In this document: one piece after another, positions 1-8,782 of the stretch | Layout: each line of letters starts with the position of its first letter | Numbering within the stretch: position 1 is the stretch's first letter | Source of the DNA: Enemella evansiae | GTDB lineage: Bacteria > Pseudomonadota > Alphaproteobacteria > Rhodobacterales > Rhodobacteraceae | Direction: 5' to 3' | DNA length: 64,000 nucleotides | Assembly (NCBI GenBank): GCA_017255395.1 | Contig: JAFKDC010000005.1 | Location: forward strand, 1-64,000 | The notes under the pieces: model-generated | Databases searched by the model: none | What the model saw: the letters and a program-made list of their open reading frames with translations, nothing else | Told to the model about the DNA's origin: nothing | Translations under genes and position numbers: made by a program

Positions 1-49
1 CCACCCCAGAAACCCAACACACACCCGCCTTCTTGAGCGCCAAACACAC

Positions 50-70
50 TTATCCACAGACTTACACACA
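50..70 (+). other. DnaA-box pair at window edge
   Basis: A perfect DnaA box, TTATCCACA, lies at 50-58. A one-mismatch copy, TTACACACA, follows at 62-70 in the same orientation, 12 nt further on. The surrounding 110 bases hold no gene and are rich in CACA and AATCACC/AGTCACC words. The pair could be a DnaA-binding regulatory site or the flank of a larger cluster to the left of the window; the rest cannot be seen. Confidence 0.4.
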
Positions 71-132
71 AATCACCCGCACATCAGCGAGTCACCGGCG
101 TCGTTTCGCGTGAATCACCGGCGACTCGCGGA

Positions 133-167
133 CAGAAAGAAGCCCCGCGAGCGTCTCGCGGGGCTTC
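133..167 (-). terminator. terminator of msrPQ
   Basis: A perfect 13-bp inverted repeat (139-151 with 155-167, loop CGT) sits just beyond the msrQ stop. Read on the minus strand it is followed by TTTCT, giving a short U-tract. It fits a Rho-independent terminator for the msrP-msrQ operon. Confidence 0.8.
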
Positions 168-175
168 CTTGGTTG

Positions 176-790
176 TCAGGTCGGGGCGGCCTGCCGGTTT
201 GGCTGGCCCTTGGGGATCATCCGAAGCGCCAAGAGTACCAGAACAAGCCCCATGTATATGAGCGGCTCCAGCTGGAAGCCCTTCGTCAGCATCACGAAGT
301 GCAGCGCCCCCAGCAGTGCCACACCATAAGTCAGCCGGTGCAGCCTGCGCCAGCGCGGACCAAGGGCACGAACCGCGCGGTTGTTCGAGGTCGCCGCCAG
401 CGGGATCATCAGAGCAAAGGCCGCCATGCCCACGGTGATATAGGGGCGCTTTACGATGTCCGCCCAGATCTGCCCCAGCAGCTGGACGTCGAGCAGCAGC
501 CAGACCAGCAGATGCGCCGTAACATAGTAGAAGGCCATCAGGCCGATCGCGCGCCGGAATTTCAGCAGGTTCACGCCCGCGAAGCGGCGCAGCGGCGTCA
601 CGCAGAGGCCCGCGATCAGCAGCTTCAGCGCCAGTTCGCCATATTCATGTTCCAGCGCCTTGATCGGCTCGACCCCAAGCCCGCCGGTCAGACCCTGCCA
701 AAAGAACCAGGGCGCCGGCAGCGCGAGGGCAAGGTAGACCACCCACGTCGGCACGCGGCGCGCCGCGCGGTTGAGCCCGTCCACCAGCAT
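176..790 (-). CDS. msrQ: MsrQ, heme-binding membrane subunit of periplasmic methionine sulfoxide reductase
   Basis: The 204-residue membrane protein belongs to the ferric-reductase-like transmembrane family (YedZ/MsrQ). It passes electrons from the respiratory chain, through b-type heme, to the periplasmic catalytic subunit MsrP. Several hydrophobic helices are visible. Candidate heme-ligand histidines occur in the motifs TAHLLVW, RLHRLTY and ALHFVML. The chosen start, MLVDGLNRAARR, has its ATG overlapping the msrP stop as ATGA, so the two genes are translationally coupled in the usual msrP-msrQ order. A longer reading frame upstream lies inside msrP and is not credible. The partner gene and the terminator just downstream both support the call. 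Confidence 0.93.
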   Translation of the reverse strand: MLVDGLNRAARRVPTWVVYLALALPAPWFFWQGLTGGLGVEPIKALEHEYGELALKLLIAGLCVTPLRRFAGVNLLKFRRAIGLMAFYYVTAHLLVWLLLDVQLLGQIWADIVKRPYITVGMAAFALMIPLAATSNNRAVRALGPRWRRLHRLTYGVALLGALHFVMLTKGFQLEPLIYMGLVLVLLALRMIPKGQPNRQAAPT

Positions 791-1701
791 CAGAAGTTCG
801 CCTTCAGGTCCATGCCATCGTACAGGGCCGCGACTTCGTCCTCGTAGCCATTGAACATCAGCGTGGGCTTGCGCTTGGCAAAGAGGCCCCCGCCGATGGT
901 GCGTTCGGTCGCCTGCGACCAGCGGGGATGATCCACGCTCGGGTTCACGTTCGAATAAAAGCCGTATTCGCGGGGCGCGGCCTTGTTCCACGCGGTGGGC
1001 GGCTGTTTGTCGGTCAGGGTGATGCGCACAACGGACTTGATCGACTTGAAGCCGTATTTCCACGGCACCACCAGCCGCAGCGGCGCGCCGTTCTGGTTGG
1101 GCAGCGGTTCGCCGTAGATCCCCGTCGCCATGATGGTCAGCGGATTGAGCGCCTCATCCAGCCGCAGTCCCTCGACATAGGGCCAGTCCAGCACGGGGCG
1201 GCGCAGGCCCGGCATCTCTTCGGGGCGGTAGACGGTTTCAAAGGCAACGTAGCGCGCGCCGGACTGCACGCCCGCAAGCTCCAGCAGGTCCGCCAGCTCA
1301 AAGCCGTTCCACGGCACCACCATCGACCAGGCCTCGACACAGCGGAAGCGGTAGAGGCGGTCCTCGATGGTCATCTGGCTGAGGATGTCCTCGAGCGCGT
1401 AGTCACCGGGGCGGTCCACCATCCCGTCGATCGTCACCGACCACGGTTCGGTCGTCAGCCTGTGGGCATTGGCCGAGGGATCGCCCTTGCCGGTGCCGAA
1501 CTCGTAATAATTGCAGTAGCTGCTGATCTCTTCGAAGCTGTTGGGCTTCAGCGCCCCGTCCTCTTGCGCCACGGCCGGTGCGCCAAGGGCCATCACTCCC
1601 CCTGCCATTCCCATCCCGGCCAGAATCTGGCGGCGGTTCAGGAAAGCCGCCTCGGGCGTCACATCCTGCATCGTCAGCCGGTTCGTCCAGCGGTTGGCCA
1701 T
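790..1701 (-). CDS. msrP: MsrP, molybdopterin-dependent protein-methionine-sulfoxide reductase catalytic subunit
   Basis: The 303-residue protein is a YedY-type oxidoreductase of the sulfite-oxidase fold. In the periplasm it reduces oxidised methionine in envelope proteins. A twin-arginine signal (NRRQILAG, arginines 23-24) followed by a glycine/alanine-rich hydrophobic stretch ending near AVAQ predicts Tat export with the molybdopterin cofactor bound. Cys121 in RFRCVEAW is the expected molybdenum ligand. The ATG at 1701 was chosen because AGGAGG lies six bases upstream; a longer frame begins with residues untypical of the family. Its stop overlaps the msrQ start. The function is repair of oxidised periplasmic proteins. 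Confidence 0.95.
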   Translation of the reverse strand: MANRWTNRLTMQDVTPEAAFLNRRQILAGMGMAGGVMALGAPAVAQEDGALKPNSFEEISSYCNYYEFGTGKGDPSANAHRLTTEPWSVTIDGMVDRPGDYALEDILSQMTIEDRLYRFRCVEAWSMVVPWNGFELADLLELAGVQSGARYVAFETVYRPEEMPGLRRPVLDWPYVEGLRLDEALNPLTIMATGIYGEPLPNQNGAPLRLVVPWKYGFKSIKSVVRITLTDKQPPTAWNKAAPREYGFYSNVNPSVDHPRWSQATERTIGGGLFAKRKPTLMFNGYEDEVAALYDGMDLKANF

Positions 1702-1731
1702 CGTGTTCCTCCTGCGTCTGGCGTTTCCGGA

Positions 1732-1759
1732 TAGATAGCCGACCTGCCCTTTCAGACAA
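1732..1759 (-). promoter_or_regulatory. possible sigma-70-type promoter of msrPQ
   Basis: On the minus strand TTGTCT (1759-1754) and TATCTA (1737-1732) are separated by 16 nt, about 30 bases upstream of the msrP start. It resembles a vegetative promoter but both boxes deviate from consensus. Confidence 0.3.
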
Positions 1760-1805
1760 AGAAACGCCTTGTCACGTTGGCGCGCGGGCCCTGTAACAAA
1801 GCGCT

Positions 1806-3326
1806 TCAACCGTCGCCGCGCAGCATCCTTTCCTTGTCGGGGGTCTTGCGCTTGATCGAGGGGTTGATCTCGTTCAGCTGGACAGAGCGCCCGTCGTCCA
1901 TCACCACCCGCACGTGCCGCCGCCGCATCATGCGCGGCTCGGCCACGCCGACGGAATGGGCGATCGTCTCGACCTCCTTGATGATCGAGCGGGCGTAATT
2001 CGCGACCTTGTCCTCTTTACGCTCGACCACCAGCCCCTTTTGCAGGTCCTTGTCATGGGTGGTGATGCCGGTCGGGCAGGTGTTCCTGTTGCATTTCATC
2101 GCCTGAATGCAACCCAGCGAGAACATGAAGCCCCGCGCCGAGGTCACGAAGTCCGCGCCACAGCAGATGGCCCAAGCCACATCGCCCGGCGTCACCATCT
2201 TGCCGCTGGCGACGATGCGAATGCGCTCATGCAGGTCGAAGCGGTCGCGCATGTCGACCATGCGGATCAGCGCCTCGCGCAGGGGCATGCCGACGAGGTC
2301 GATCAGCGGCATGGGCGCCGCGCCGGTGCCGCCTTCGCCGCCGTCGATGGTGATGAAGTCGGGCGCGCTGCGCGGGCCGCGCTCTTGTATCAGCTCGAAG
2401 AACTCCACCCATGGATCGGCAGAGCCGAGGCAGGTCTTGATGCCCACCGGCTTGCCGGTCACCTCGCGGATGTGGTGAATCAGGTCCAGCAGGTCCGCGA
2501 AGGTATCCACCTCTCTGTGTCGGTTCGGGGAAATCGCGTCCTGCCCGACGCGGATGCCGCGGATCTCGGCGATCTCCTTCGAGACCTTCGACCCGGGAAG
2601 GATGCCGCCCTTGCCCGGCTTTGCCCCCTGGCTCAGCTTGATCTCGAACATCTTCACCTGCGGCCGGGCCGCCACCGCGCGCAGCTTGTCGTCCGACAGG
2701 ATGCCGTCCTCGTCCCGCACCCCGAACTTGGCCGTGCCGATCTGGAAGACCACGTCGCAGCCGCCTTCCAGATGAAAGGGCGACAGGCCGCCTTCGCCGG
2801 TGTTCATCCAGATGCCCGCCTTCTTCGCCCCGCGCGACAGCGCCCGGACGGCGGGTTCCGACAGGGCGCCGTAGGACATGCCCGAGATGTTGAAGATCGA
2901 CGGCGCCCTGAAGGGCTCTCGCGCGAAGGGTCCGATGGTCATGGGCTCGGTCGAGGCATATTGATCGTCGAGCGGCGGAAAGACCGCGTTCACGAAGATC
3001 GGCGTGCCCGGCACCTGAATATTGCGGGTCGAGCCGAAGGCCACCGTGTTCCCCGCCCCCTTGCTGGAGGAATAGACCCAGTTCCGCTGCGCCCGGTTAA
3101 AGGGCATCTCTTCGCGGTCCATGGCGAAGAAATACTGCCGGAAGAACTCTCCCAGCTCCGTGAACAGGCCGCGGAAGCGCCCGATAACCGGGTAGTTTCG
3201 GCGGATCGCATCCTCGGACTGGGTCCGGTCCGCGATGAAGAAGACCACGGCCACCGCGACCGCCGCCCCGATCAGAAGAACGAAGAGCAATGCGAGGTAT
3301 TCCAGCGCCGTTGCGGCAAGTCCCAT
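1806..3326 (-). CDS. membrane-anchored FMN-binding glutamate-synthase-family protein
   Basis: The 506-residue protein matches the FMN/iron-sulfur central domain of the glutamate synthase large subunit. It lacks the glutaminase domain and the long C-terminal helix domain. An N-terminal hydrophobic helix (about residues 4-31) predicts a membrane anchor with the enzyme body in the cytoplasm. The motif GCIQAMKCNRNTC has the C-x5-C-x4-C spacing of the [3Fe-4S] cluster, and GGEGGTGAAP is the family's glycine-rich loop. Without glutaminase the ammonia donor is unknown, and stand-alone members have often been annotated only as glutamate-synthase-related. The gene stands alone between msrP and the divergent DUF302 gene. 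The family is clear; the substrate is not. Confidence 0.85.
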   Translation of the reverse strand: MGLAATALEYLALLFVLLIGAAVAVAVVFFIADRTQSEDAIRRNYPVIGRFRGLFTELGEFFRQYFFAMDREEMPFNRAQRNWVYSSSKGAGNTVAFGSTRNIQVPGTPIFVNAVFPPLDDQYASTEPMTIGPFAREPFRAPSIFNISGMSYGALSEPAVRALSRGAKKAGIWMNTGEGGLSPFHLEGGCDVVFQIGTAKFGVRDEDGILSDDKLRAVAARPQVKMFEIKLSQGAKPGKGGILPGSKVSKEIAEIRGIRVGQDAISPNRHREVDTFADLLDLIHHIREVTGKPVGIKTCLGSADPWVEFFELIQERGPRSAPDFITIDGGEGGTGAAPMPLIDLVGMPLREALIRMVDMRDRFDLHERIRIVASGKMVTPGDVAWAICCGADFVTSARGFMFSLGCIQAMKCNRNTCPTGITTHDKDLQKGLVVERKEDKVANYARSIIKEVETIAHSVGVAEPRMMRRRHVRVVMDDGRSVQLNEINPSIKRKTPDKERMLRGDG

Positions 3327-3443
3327 ATTCTACGCTCCGAATGTGTTGATTTGTCTCACCACCCGGACCGTTTACTTCCCCTTGTGTAACGGCAGGATGT
3401 GCAAGCGGATGCTGGTGCGCATCCTTTGCGAAAGGAAAGACAA

Positions 3444-3887
3444 ATGAAACCGTTTCTTTGCATGACCGCGGCGCTGGCCTGTCTGGCCCTGCCCGCCACC
3501 GCGCAGGATTTGGTCACCTATGAAACCGACCAAAGCTTCGACGACGTGGTCTTCGGGCTGGAAAGCGCGATTCTCGACGCCGGTCTGGTGATCGACCACA
3601 CCAGCCACGTCGGCGAGATGCTCGAGCGCACCCGCGCCGACGTCGGTTCCGACGTGGTGCTCTTCGATCAGGCGGATGTGTTCAGCTTCTGCTCGGCGGT
3701 GGTGTCGCGGCAGGTGATGGAGGCGGATCCGATGAACATCGCCTACTGCCCCTACGACATCTTCGTCATGACCCGGCCCGACACGCCCGGCACCACGATC
3801 GGCTTCCGCAGCTATCCCGAAGGCCCCATGCAGGCGGTGCAAGAGATGCTGGACGGCATCGCCCGCAGTGCCATCGGCGAGGACTGA
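3444..3887 (+). CDS. secreted DUF302-domain protein
   Basis: The 147-residue protein has a cleavable signal peptide (MKPFLCMTAALACLALPATAQD). The rest is a DUF302 domain, seen in the pattern YETDQSFDDVVFGLESAILDAGLVIDHTSHVGEML and the later IAYCPYDIFVM segment. DUF302 proteins are small periplasmic or membrane-associated proteins with no settled biochemical role; some occur beside sulfur or redox genes. The ATG at 3444 was chosen because AAAGGAAAGA lies just upstream and the signal peptide starts there. The gene is divergent from the glutamate-synthase-like gene and ends about 210 bases before the fasciclin gene, so a shared operon is possible but the second gene seems to have its own promoter. 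Confidence 0.8.
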   Translation: MKPFLCMTAALACLALPATAQDLVTYETDQSFDDVVFGLESAILDAGLVIDHTSHVGEMLERTRADVGSDVVLFDQADVFSFCSAVVSRQVMEADPMNIAYCPYDIFVMTRPDTPGTTIGFRSYPEGPMQAVQEMLDGIARSAIGED

Positions 3888-4018
3888 CACCCGGATCACG
3901 CGAATCTCGATCACGCATTGCACGCGGGAATTCACGAAAACCTGAATGGACGGCGGCGACCGCGCGGGCTTAGGCGCGTCGGTTACGCCGTCAACGGGCC
4001 ACCACGGGAATATTTGCC

Positions 4019-4048
4019 TGATCCGGCCGCGTTTCTTCTCCGTAGCCT
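4019..4048 (+). promoter_or_regulatory. candidate RpoE (ECF) promoter for the fasciclin gene
   Basis: TGATCC (4019-4024) is followed after exactly 18 nt by TAGCCT (4043-4048), about 50 bases before the fasciclin ATG. This is the same -35 element and spacing as the candidate autoregulated promoter of rpoE in this window (14911-14940). A fasciclin/beta-Ig-H3 gene is, from memory, an RpoE target in Rhodobacter sphaeroides. The -10 match is weak. Confidence 0.5.
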
Positions 4049-4099
4049 TCGCGATGAGACGGTTGTCGCATCGTGATGCACACAACAGGAGAGACACCC

Positions 4100-4579
4100 A
4101 TGTTTCGCAAGACCTTCTTCGCCGCCACCGCAGCCGCTGCCCTCTTCGGGTCCAGCGCCTATGCGCAGGACATGAACATCGTCGACACCGCCAAAGAGGC
4201 CGGCACCTTCGAAACCTTGCTGGCCGCCGCACAGGCCGCCGGTCTGGCCGAAACGCTGTCGGGCGACGGCCCGTTCACCGTCTTCGCACCCACCGACGAG
4301 GCCTTCGCCGCCCTGCCCGAGGGCACCGTGGACACGCTGCTGCTGCCCGAGAACAAGGACCAGCTGACGGCGATCCTGACCTACCACGTCATTCCGGGCA
4401 AGGTGATGTCCTCGGACCTGTCGGACGACATGGCGGCCACCACCGTGCAGGGCTCTGACGTGATGATCGAACTCGACAATGGCGTGATGGTGCAGGACGC
4501 GACCGTGACCAGCGCCGATATCGAGGCGTCGAACGGCGTGATCCATGTGATCGACAAGGTGATCATGCCCGAGATGTGA
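4100..4579 (+). CDS. secreted fasciclin (FAS1) domain protein
   Basis: The 159-residue protein has a signal peptide ([24 protein letters not shown]) and one FAS1 domain. The hallmark segments are visible: [24 protein letters not shown], the H1 box [15 protein letters not shown], the YHVIPGKV core and the H2-like [13 protein letters not shown] at the C terminus. FAS1 proteins are extracellular or periplasmic and are thought to mediate adhesion or matrix interactions; the bacterial single-domain form often responds to oxidative stress. AGGAGAGACACCC precedes the ATG at 4100. A strong terminator follows, so the gene is probably a single transcription unit driven by the RpoE-like promoter upstream. 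Confidence 0.92.
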   Translation: MFRKTFFAATAAAALFGSSAYAQDMNIVDTAKEAGTFETLLAAAQAAGLAETLSGDGPFTVFAPTDEAFAALPEGTVDTLLLPENKDQLTAILTYHVIPGKVMSSDLSDDMAATTVQGSDVMIELDNGVMVQDATVTSADIEASNGVIHVIDKVIMPEM

Positions 4580-4602
4580 TCCGGCACTCCCAGGCTGGAC
4601 GC

Positions 4603-4644
4603 AAAAAAGGCCCGGTCTCCGCAGGGAGGCCGGGCCATTCTTTA
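4603..4644 (+). terminator. terminator of the fasciclin gene
   Basis: A 12-bp stem (4609-4620 with 4625-4636, one G-U pair, loop GCAG) is preceded by an A-tract and followed by ATTCTTTAT. This is a classic bidirectional-looking Rho-independent terminator. Confidence 0.85.
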
Positions 4645-4694
4645 TGGGCTGGACGCGGGCCCGGCCCACCATCCGGCGAGCAGGCCCGGGATGC

Positions 4695-4719
4695 GAAAAG
4701 GCGGGGTCTCCCCCGCCTT
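4695..4719 (-). terminator. terminator of clpB
   Basis: A perfect 9-bp stem, AAGGCGGGG/CCCCGCCTT (4698-4706 with 4711-4719), is followed on the minus strand by a short T-tract. It lies 20 bases past the clpB stop. Confidence 0.75.
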
Positions 4720-4739
4720 CCCGATGCGCATCAGGTCTT

Positions 4740-7355
4740 TCAGTGGACCACCGCGTCGTCCGGCTTGGGCCGACTGGTCGCGCCGACCCGGTCGCCGATC
4801 AGCAGCCCGTCCGATCCGGCGGACACCGTGATCGTCTGGCCGTCCGCCACGTCGCCGGCCAGCAGCATCTCTGCCAGCGGGTCCTGCAAGGCGCGCTGGA
4901 TCACGCGCTTCAGCGGGCGGGCACCGAACACCGGGTCGTAGCCCTCGTCGGCCAGCCATTTCTTCGCCGCGTCGTCCAGCTCCAGCCGGATCTTCCGCGC
5001 CGCCAGCCGCTTCAGCAGGCGGGCAAGCTGGATGTCCACGATCCCCGACATGTCCTCGCGCTTGAGGCGGTCGAAGATAATGGTCTCGTCCAGACGGTTC
5101 AGGAACTCGGGGCGGAAGTGCGCCCGCACCGCGTCCATCACGTCGCGCTTGGCCTGCGCACCGTCCGCACCGTCCGGCAACTGGCTCAGCGCCTGCGACC
5201 CAAGGTTCGAGGTCAGCACGATCAGCGTCTGTTTGAAGTCGACCGTGCGCCCCTGACCGTCGGTCAGCACGCCATCGTCCAGCACCTGAAGCAGGACGTT
5301 GAAGACGTCCGGGTGCGCCTTCTCGACCTCGTCGAACAGCACGACCTGATAGGGACGTCTTCGCACCGCTTCGGTCAGGACACCGCCCTCGTCATAGCCG
5401 ACATAGCCCGGAGGCGCGCCGATCAGGCGGGCCACCGCGTGCTTCTCCATGAACTCCGACATGTCGATACGCACCATGGCGCTGTCGTCGTCGAAGAGGA
5501 ACTCGGCCACGGCCTTGGTCAGTTCGGTCTTGCCCACGCCGGTCGGCCCGAGGAAGAGGAACGAGCCCAGCGGGCGGTTCTCGTCGTTCAGGCCCGCACG
5601 CGCCCGGCGCACGGCATTGGCCACGGCGGTCACCGCCTGGTTCTGGCCGACAACCCGGCGATGCAGGTTGGCCTCCATACCCAGCAGCTTCTCCCGCTCG
5701 CCTTCCAGCATCTTGCCCGCCGGAATGCCGGTCCAGCGTTCCACGACGGACGCGATCTGGTCCGGGCGCACGGCCTCTTCGACCATCAGGTCGTCCTCGG
5801 CGCTTTCGGCCTCGGCCAGGTGCCGCTCCAGCGCGGGGATAATGCCGTAAGACAGTTCGCCTGCGCGGGCGAGGTTGCCCTCGCGCTTGGCCTGCTCCAG
5901 CTCGGCGCGGGCGCGGTCCAGCTTTTCCTTCAGGTCGCGGGCAGAGGCCAGCTTGTCACGCTCCGCCTGCCACGCCGCCGTCATCTCGGCAGAGCGCTCC
6001 TGAAGATCGGCAAGATCCTTTTCCAGCTTGGCCAGCCGGTCCTTGGATGCCTGATCGTCCTCCAGCCGCAGGGCCTCGACCTCGATCTGCTTTTGCAGGA
6101 TGTCGCGGTCGAGCGCGTCCAGTTCCTCGGGCTTGCTGTCCACCTCCATCCGCAAACGGCTGGCGGCCTCGTCCATCAGGTCGATGGCCTTGTCCGGCAG
6201 GAAACGGTCGGTGATGTAGCGGTGCGAGAGCGTCGCCGCCGCCACCAGCGCAGAGTCACTGATCCGCACGCCGTGGTGCAGCTCGTACTTCTCCTTGATG
6301 CCGCGCAGGATGGAGATCGTGTCCTCGACCGTCGGCTCCTGCACCATCACGGGCTGGAAGCGCCGGGCAAGGGCCGCGTCCTTTTCCACATGCTTGCGGT
6401 ACTCGTCGAGCGTGGTTGCGCCGACGCAATGAAGCTCACCGCGCGCCAGCGCCGGCTTCAGCAGGTTCGACGCATCCATGGCACCGTCCGCCTTGCCCGC
6501 GCCAACCAGCGTGTGCATCTCGTCGATGAAGAGAATGATCTCGCCGGCGGCGGCCTCGACCTCTTTCAGGATGGACTTCAGCCGCTCTTCGAACTCGCCG
6601 CGATACTTCGCACCGGCGATCAGCGCGCCCATGTCGAGCGCCATCAGCCGCTTGTTGCGCAGGCTCTCGGGCACGTCGCCGTTGACGATGCGCAGGGCAA
6701 GGCCCTCGGCAATCGCCGTTTTACCGACGCCGGGTTCACCGATCAGCACGGGGTTATTCTTGGTCCGGCGCGACAGCACCTGCATGGCCCGACGGATCTC
6801 CTCGTCGCGGCCGATGATGGGGTCGATGCGCCCCTCTTCGGCGCGGGCGGTCAGGTCCGTGGCATACTTCTTCAGCGCGTCATAGCCGTCTTCGGCATTG
6901 GCGCTGTCGGCGGTGCGGCCCTTGCGGATATCGTTGATCGCGCCGTTCAGCCCCTGAGGGGTCACGCGACCGGCCTCGAGCGCCTCTTTCGCGGGGCTCT
7001 TGACCATGGCAAGCGCCATCAGCATCCGCTCGACGGGAACGAAGCTGTCGCCCGCCTTGGTGGCGATCTTCTCGGCCTCGTCCAGCACCTTGCCGGTGGC
7101 ACTGTCCAGATACACCTGACCGGCATCGCCCGAGACCTTCGCAATGCGTGCAAGTTTCGTATCCAGCACCTGCACGACACGCTTGGCGTCGCCGCCCGAG
7201 GCGGCGATCAGGTTGGATGCAAGCCCCTGCTCGTCGTCCATCAGCGCTTTCAGCAGGTGTTCGGGCGCCAGCTTCTGGTGGCTTTCGCGCATCGCGATCG
7301 TCTGGGCGGCCTGAATGAACCCGCGCGCGCGCTCGGTGAACTTCTCCAAGTTCAT
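4740..7355 (-). CDS. clpB: ClpB, ATP-dependent protein disaggregase
   Basis: The 871-residue Hsp100 chaperone is full length. With DnaK it solubilises aggregated cytoplasmic proteins after heat shock. The N-terminal substrate-binding domain (about residues 1-145) is followed by the first AAA+ module with Walker [10 protein letters not shown] and Walker [10 protein letters not shown]. The coiled-coil middle domain (about 400-530) is rich in charged residues. The second AAA+ module has [10 protein letters not shown] and [13 protein letters not shown]. The start codon is preceded by AAAGGAGAGAG. The gene is flanked by its own terminator and a heat-shock-like promoter. Nothing is missing or altered in the motifs. 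Confidence 0.98.
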   Translation of the reverse strand: MNLEKFTERARGFIQAAQTIAMRESHQKLAPEHLLKALMDDEQGLASNLIAASGGDAKRVVQVLDTKLARIAKVSGDAGQVYLDSATGKVLDEAEKIATKAGDSFVPVERMLMALAMVKSPAKEALEAGRVTPQGLNGAINDIRKGRTADSANAEDGYDALKKYATDLTARAEEGRIDPIIGRDEEIRRAMQVLSRRTKNNPVLIGEPGVGKTAIAEGLALRIVNGDVPESLRNKRLMALDMGALIAGAKYRGEFEERLKSILKEVEAAAGEIILFIDEMHTLVGAGKADGAMDASNLLKPALARGELHCVGATTLDEYRKHVEKDAALARRFQPVMVQEPTVEDTISILRGIKEKYELHHGVRISDSALVAAATLSHRYITDRFLPDKAIDLMDEAASRLRMEVDSKPEELDALDRDILQKQIEVEALRLEDDQASKDRLAKLEKDLADLQERSAEMTAAWQAERDKLASARDLKEKLDRARAELEQAKREGNLARAGELSYGIIPALERHLAEAESAEDDLMVEEAVRPDQIASVVERWTGIPAGKMLEGEREKLLGMEANLHRRVVGQNQAVTAVANAVRRARAGLNDENRPLGSFLFLGPTGVGKTELTKAVAEFLFDDDSAMVRIDMSEFMEKHAVARLIGAPPGYVGYDEGGVLTEAVRRRPYQVVLFDEVEKAHPDVFNVLLQVLDDGVLTDGQGRTVDFKQTLIVLTSNLGSQALSQLPDGADGAQAKRDVMDAVRAHFRPEFLNRLDETIIFDRLKREDMSGIVDIQLARLLKRLAARKIRLELDDAAKKWLADEGYDPVFGARPLKRVIQRALQDPLAEMLLAGDVADGQTITVSAGSDGLLIGDRVGATSRPKPDDAVVH

Positions 7356-7435
7356 GATCTCTCTCCTTTATCAAGCGCCCCTGCCTTTGCTGCGCCCACC
7401 CTTGCGGCACGCAGCCCCACGGGGCCTCGGGTTTG

Positions 7436-7465
7436 AATTTGGCGGGCGACGGCACCGGTTTCAAG
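7436..7465 (-). promoter_or_regulatory. possible RpoH promoter of clpB
   Basis: On the minus strand CTTGAAACC (7465-7457) is followed after a vegetative-length spacer by GCCAAATT (7443-7436). The CTTGAAA box matches the -35 of alphaproteobacterial heat-shock promoters; the -10 is a weaker match. It lies 80-110 bases before the clpB ATG, as expected for this heat-shock gene. Confidence 0.4.
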
Positions 7466-7472
7466 GCCCCTT

Positions 7473-7490
7473 CGTTGCATTTTTGCAACG
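7473..7490. promoter_or_regulatory. perfect palindrome upstream of clpB
   Basis: CGTTGCA (7473-7479) and TGCAACG (7484-7490) form a perfect 7-bp dyad around TTTT. It sits immediately upstream of the candidate heat-shock promoter and between divergent genes. It is AT-rich at its centre, unlike its GC-rich surroundings, and looks like an operator. It is not a CIRCE element. Confidence 0.45.
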
Positions 7491-7550
7491 ACCCCCATCC
7501 ACCGAATCTTAAGTGAGCGCAGGGCAGTCTGCACGTCAGAGGTAGGGCTG

Positions 7551-7823
7551 ATGTATATCACACGGATCGAGATCGAAGGCTTTGGCGCAGTGGGCGCCGA
7601 CGGGCAGCGCCACGGCTCTGTCACGCTGGAGGCGGACGGCAGCCGGGTACAGGTTCCGCTGTCGCTGCCCGCCGGCTATGGCGCGATCGGGGCACGCCAG
7701 CGGATGCTGCTGCTGGCGCGGGCGCTCAACCGCACCCGCCGCCTGCCGGAGTTCCGCGACCGGGGCAGCCTGCGCTTCGCGCCGGGGCTCTTGCCGGACC
7801 GCCTGCGACGCCTCTCCGCTTGA
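7551..7823 (+). CDS. small hypothetical protein, divergent from clpB
   Basis: A 90-residue protein begins MYITRIEIEGFGAVGADG. I do not recognise a family. The N-terminal half reads like a compact beta-rich domain (alternating charged and hydrophobic residues), and the C-terminal 40 residues are very arginine-rich, suggesting nucleic-acid contact or a basic tail. There is no signal peptide or membrane helix. A weak ribosome-binding site (AGAGGTAGGG) precedes the ATG. It sits 53 bases before pyrF in the same direction and may share its transcript. Codon third positions are GC-rich like the neighbours, which supports a real gene, but no function can be inferred. Confidence 0.6.
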   Translation: MYITRIEIEGFGAVGADGQRHGSVTLEADGSRVQVPLSLPAGYGAIGARQRMLLLARALNRTRRLPEFRDRGSLRFAPGLLPDRLRRLSA

Positions 7824-7876
7824 CCTCTGCCGGGCTTCTCCGCATGGAAGGGCAACCCCAGCAAGGAGCCCGCGCC

Positions 7877-8602
7877 ATGACCGCCCCCGCCGACGACCGC
7901 CTGATCGTAGCCCTCGACGTGCCGAACGTGATTGCGGGGCTGGACCTCGTGCAGACGCTGGGCGACTCGGTCTCCTTCTACAAGATCGGACTGGGGATGC
8001 TGACCGGCGGCGGGCTGGCTCTGGCCAACGAACTTAAGGCAGAGCACGGCAAGCGCATCTTTCTCGACATGAAGTTCTTCGACATCGGCGCCACGGTCGA
8101 GGCGGCGGTGCGCGGCATCGCGCAGTTCGACCTCGATTTTCTGACGGTGCACGGCGATCCCCATGTCGTCCGCGCCGCGAAAGAGGGCGCGGCGGGCAGC
8201 GACCTGAAGATCCTTGCCGTGACCATCCTGACCTCGCTGGACCGCGACGACCTCGACGACTCGATGATCCGCGGCGGCACGATCCCCGATCTTGTGACCG
8301 AACGCGCGGGCCGCGCCTTTGACGCGGGCGCCGATGGCGTCATCGCCTCGCCCAACGAGGCGGCGCTGATCCGCGCGCTGCCGGAAGCCGCCGGGCGCCT
8401 GATCGTCACGCCGGGCGTCCGCCCCACCGGCGCCGACAAGGGTGACCAGAAGCGGATCGCCACACCGGCACAGGCCGTCCGCGACGGTGTCGATCACATC
8501 GTTGTGGGGCGCCCCATCCACAAGGCCGCCGACCCCCGCAAGGCGGCGCTGGACATCGTGGCAGAGATGGCCTCGCCGCAGGCCCGGACCCCCAACACCT
8601 AG
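7877..8602 (+). CDS. pyrF: orotidine-5'-phosphate decarboxylase
   Basis: The 241-residue TIM-barrel enzyme converts orotidine monophosphate to UMP, the last step of de novo pyrimidine synthesis in the cytoplasm. The N-terminal LIVALDVPN strand is typical. The catalytic D-x-K-x-x-D motif is present as D64-M-K66-F-F-D69. The phosphate-binding end is seen in VTPGVRP and IVVGRPIHKAADP. The ATG at 7877 was chosen because AAGGAG lies upstream; an earlier in-frame ATG has no such site. The length is normal for the family. The small hypothetical gene just upstream may be cotranscribed. Confidence 0.97.
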   Translation: MTAPADDRLIVALDVPNVIAGLDLVQTLGDSVSFYKIGLGMLTGGGLALANELKAEHGKRIFLDMKFFDIGATVEAAVRGIAQFDLDFLTVHGDPHVVRAAKEGAAGSDLKILAVTILTSLDRDDLDDSMIRGGTIPDLVTERAGRAFDAGADGVIASPNEAALIRALPEAAGRLIVTPGVRPTGADKGDQKRIATPAQAVRDGVDHIVVGRPIHKAADPRKAALDIVAEMASPQARTPNT

Positions 8603-8709
8603 CTGCCGGATTTTGTTTGACACCAGATATTCGATCACGGGAACTTGAACGCACTAGATAAGCTGCTTTCTGCCGGTCTCGAACAAGGTCATGAATTCCG
8701 GTATGGAAC

Positions 8710-8718
8710 TTATCCACA
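8710..8718 (+). other. DnaA box
   Basis: A perfect TTATCCACA lies in the 180-base gap after pyrF, 65 bases before the start of the following small gene. A single box can arise by chance about once per few hundred kb in sequence this GC-rich, so a regulatory role for DnaA is possible. Confidence 0.35.
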
Positions 8719-8782
8719 GGTTTGGACGTATATATGCAACACCATCTTCGACCCCACCGGGTCCGAGCAAAGGAGACTGGTC

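Noticed and set aside
3345-3375. TGATTT-N18-TTTACT before the DUF302 gene as another RpoE promoter
   Set aside because: Two mismatches in the -35 box and a poor -10; not distinguishable from chance.
4068-4079. GCATCGTGATGC palindrome before the fasciclin gene
   Set aside because: Only 5-bp arms; short GC-rich dyads are common here and the site lies downstream of the likely transcription start.
4644-7436. A 930-codon plus-strand frame opposite clpB
   Set aside because: Antisense to a complete ClpB; no domain motifs, and no ribosome-binding site.
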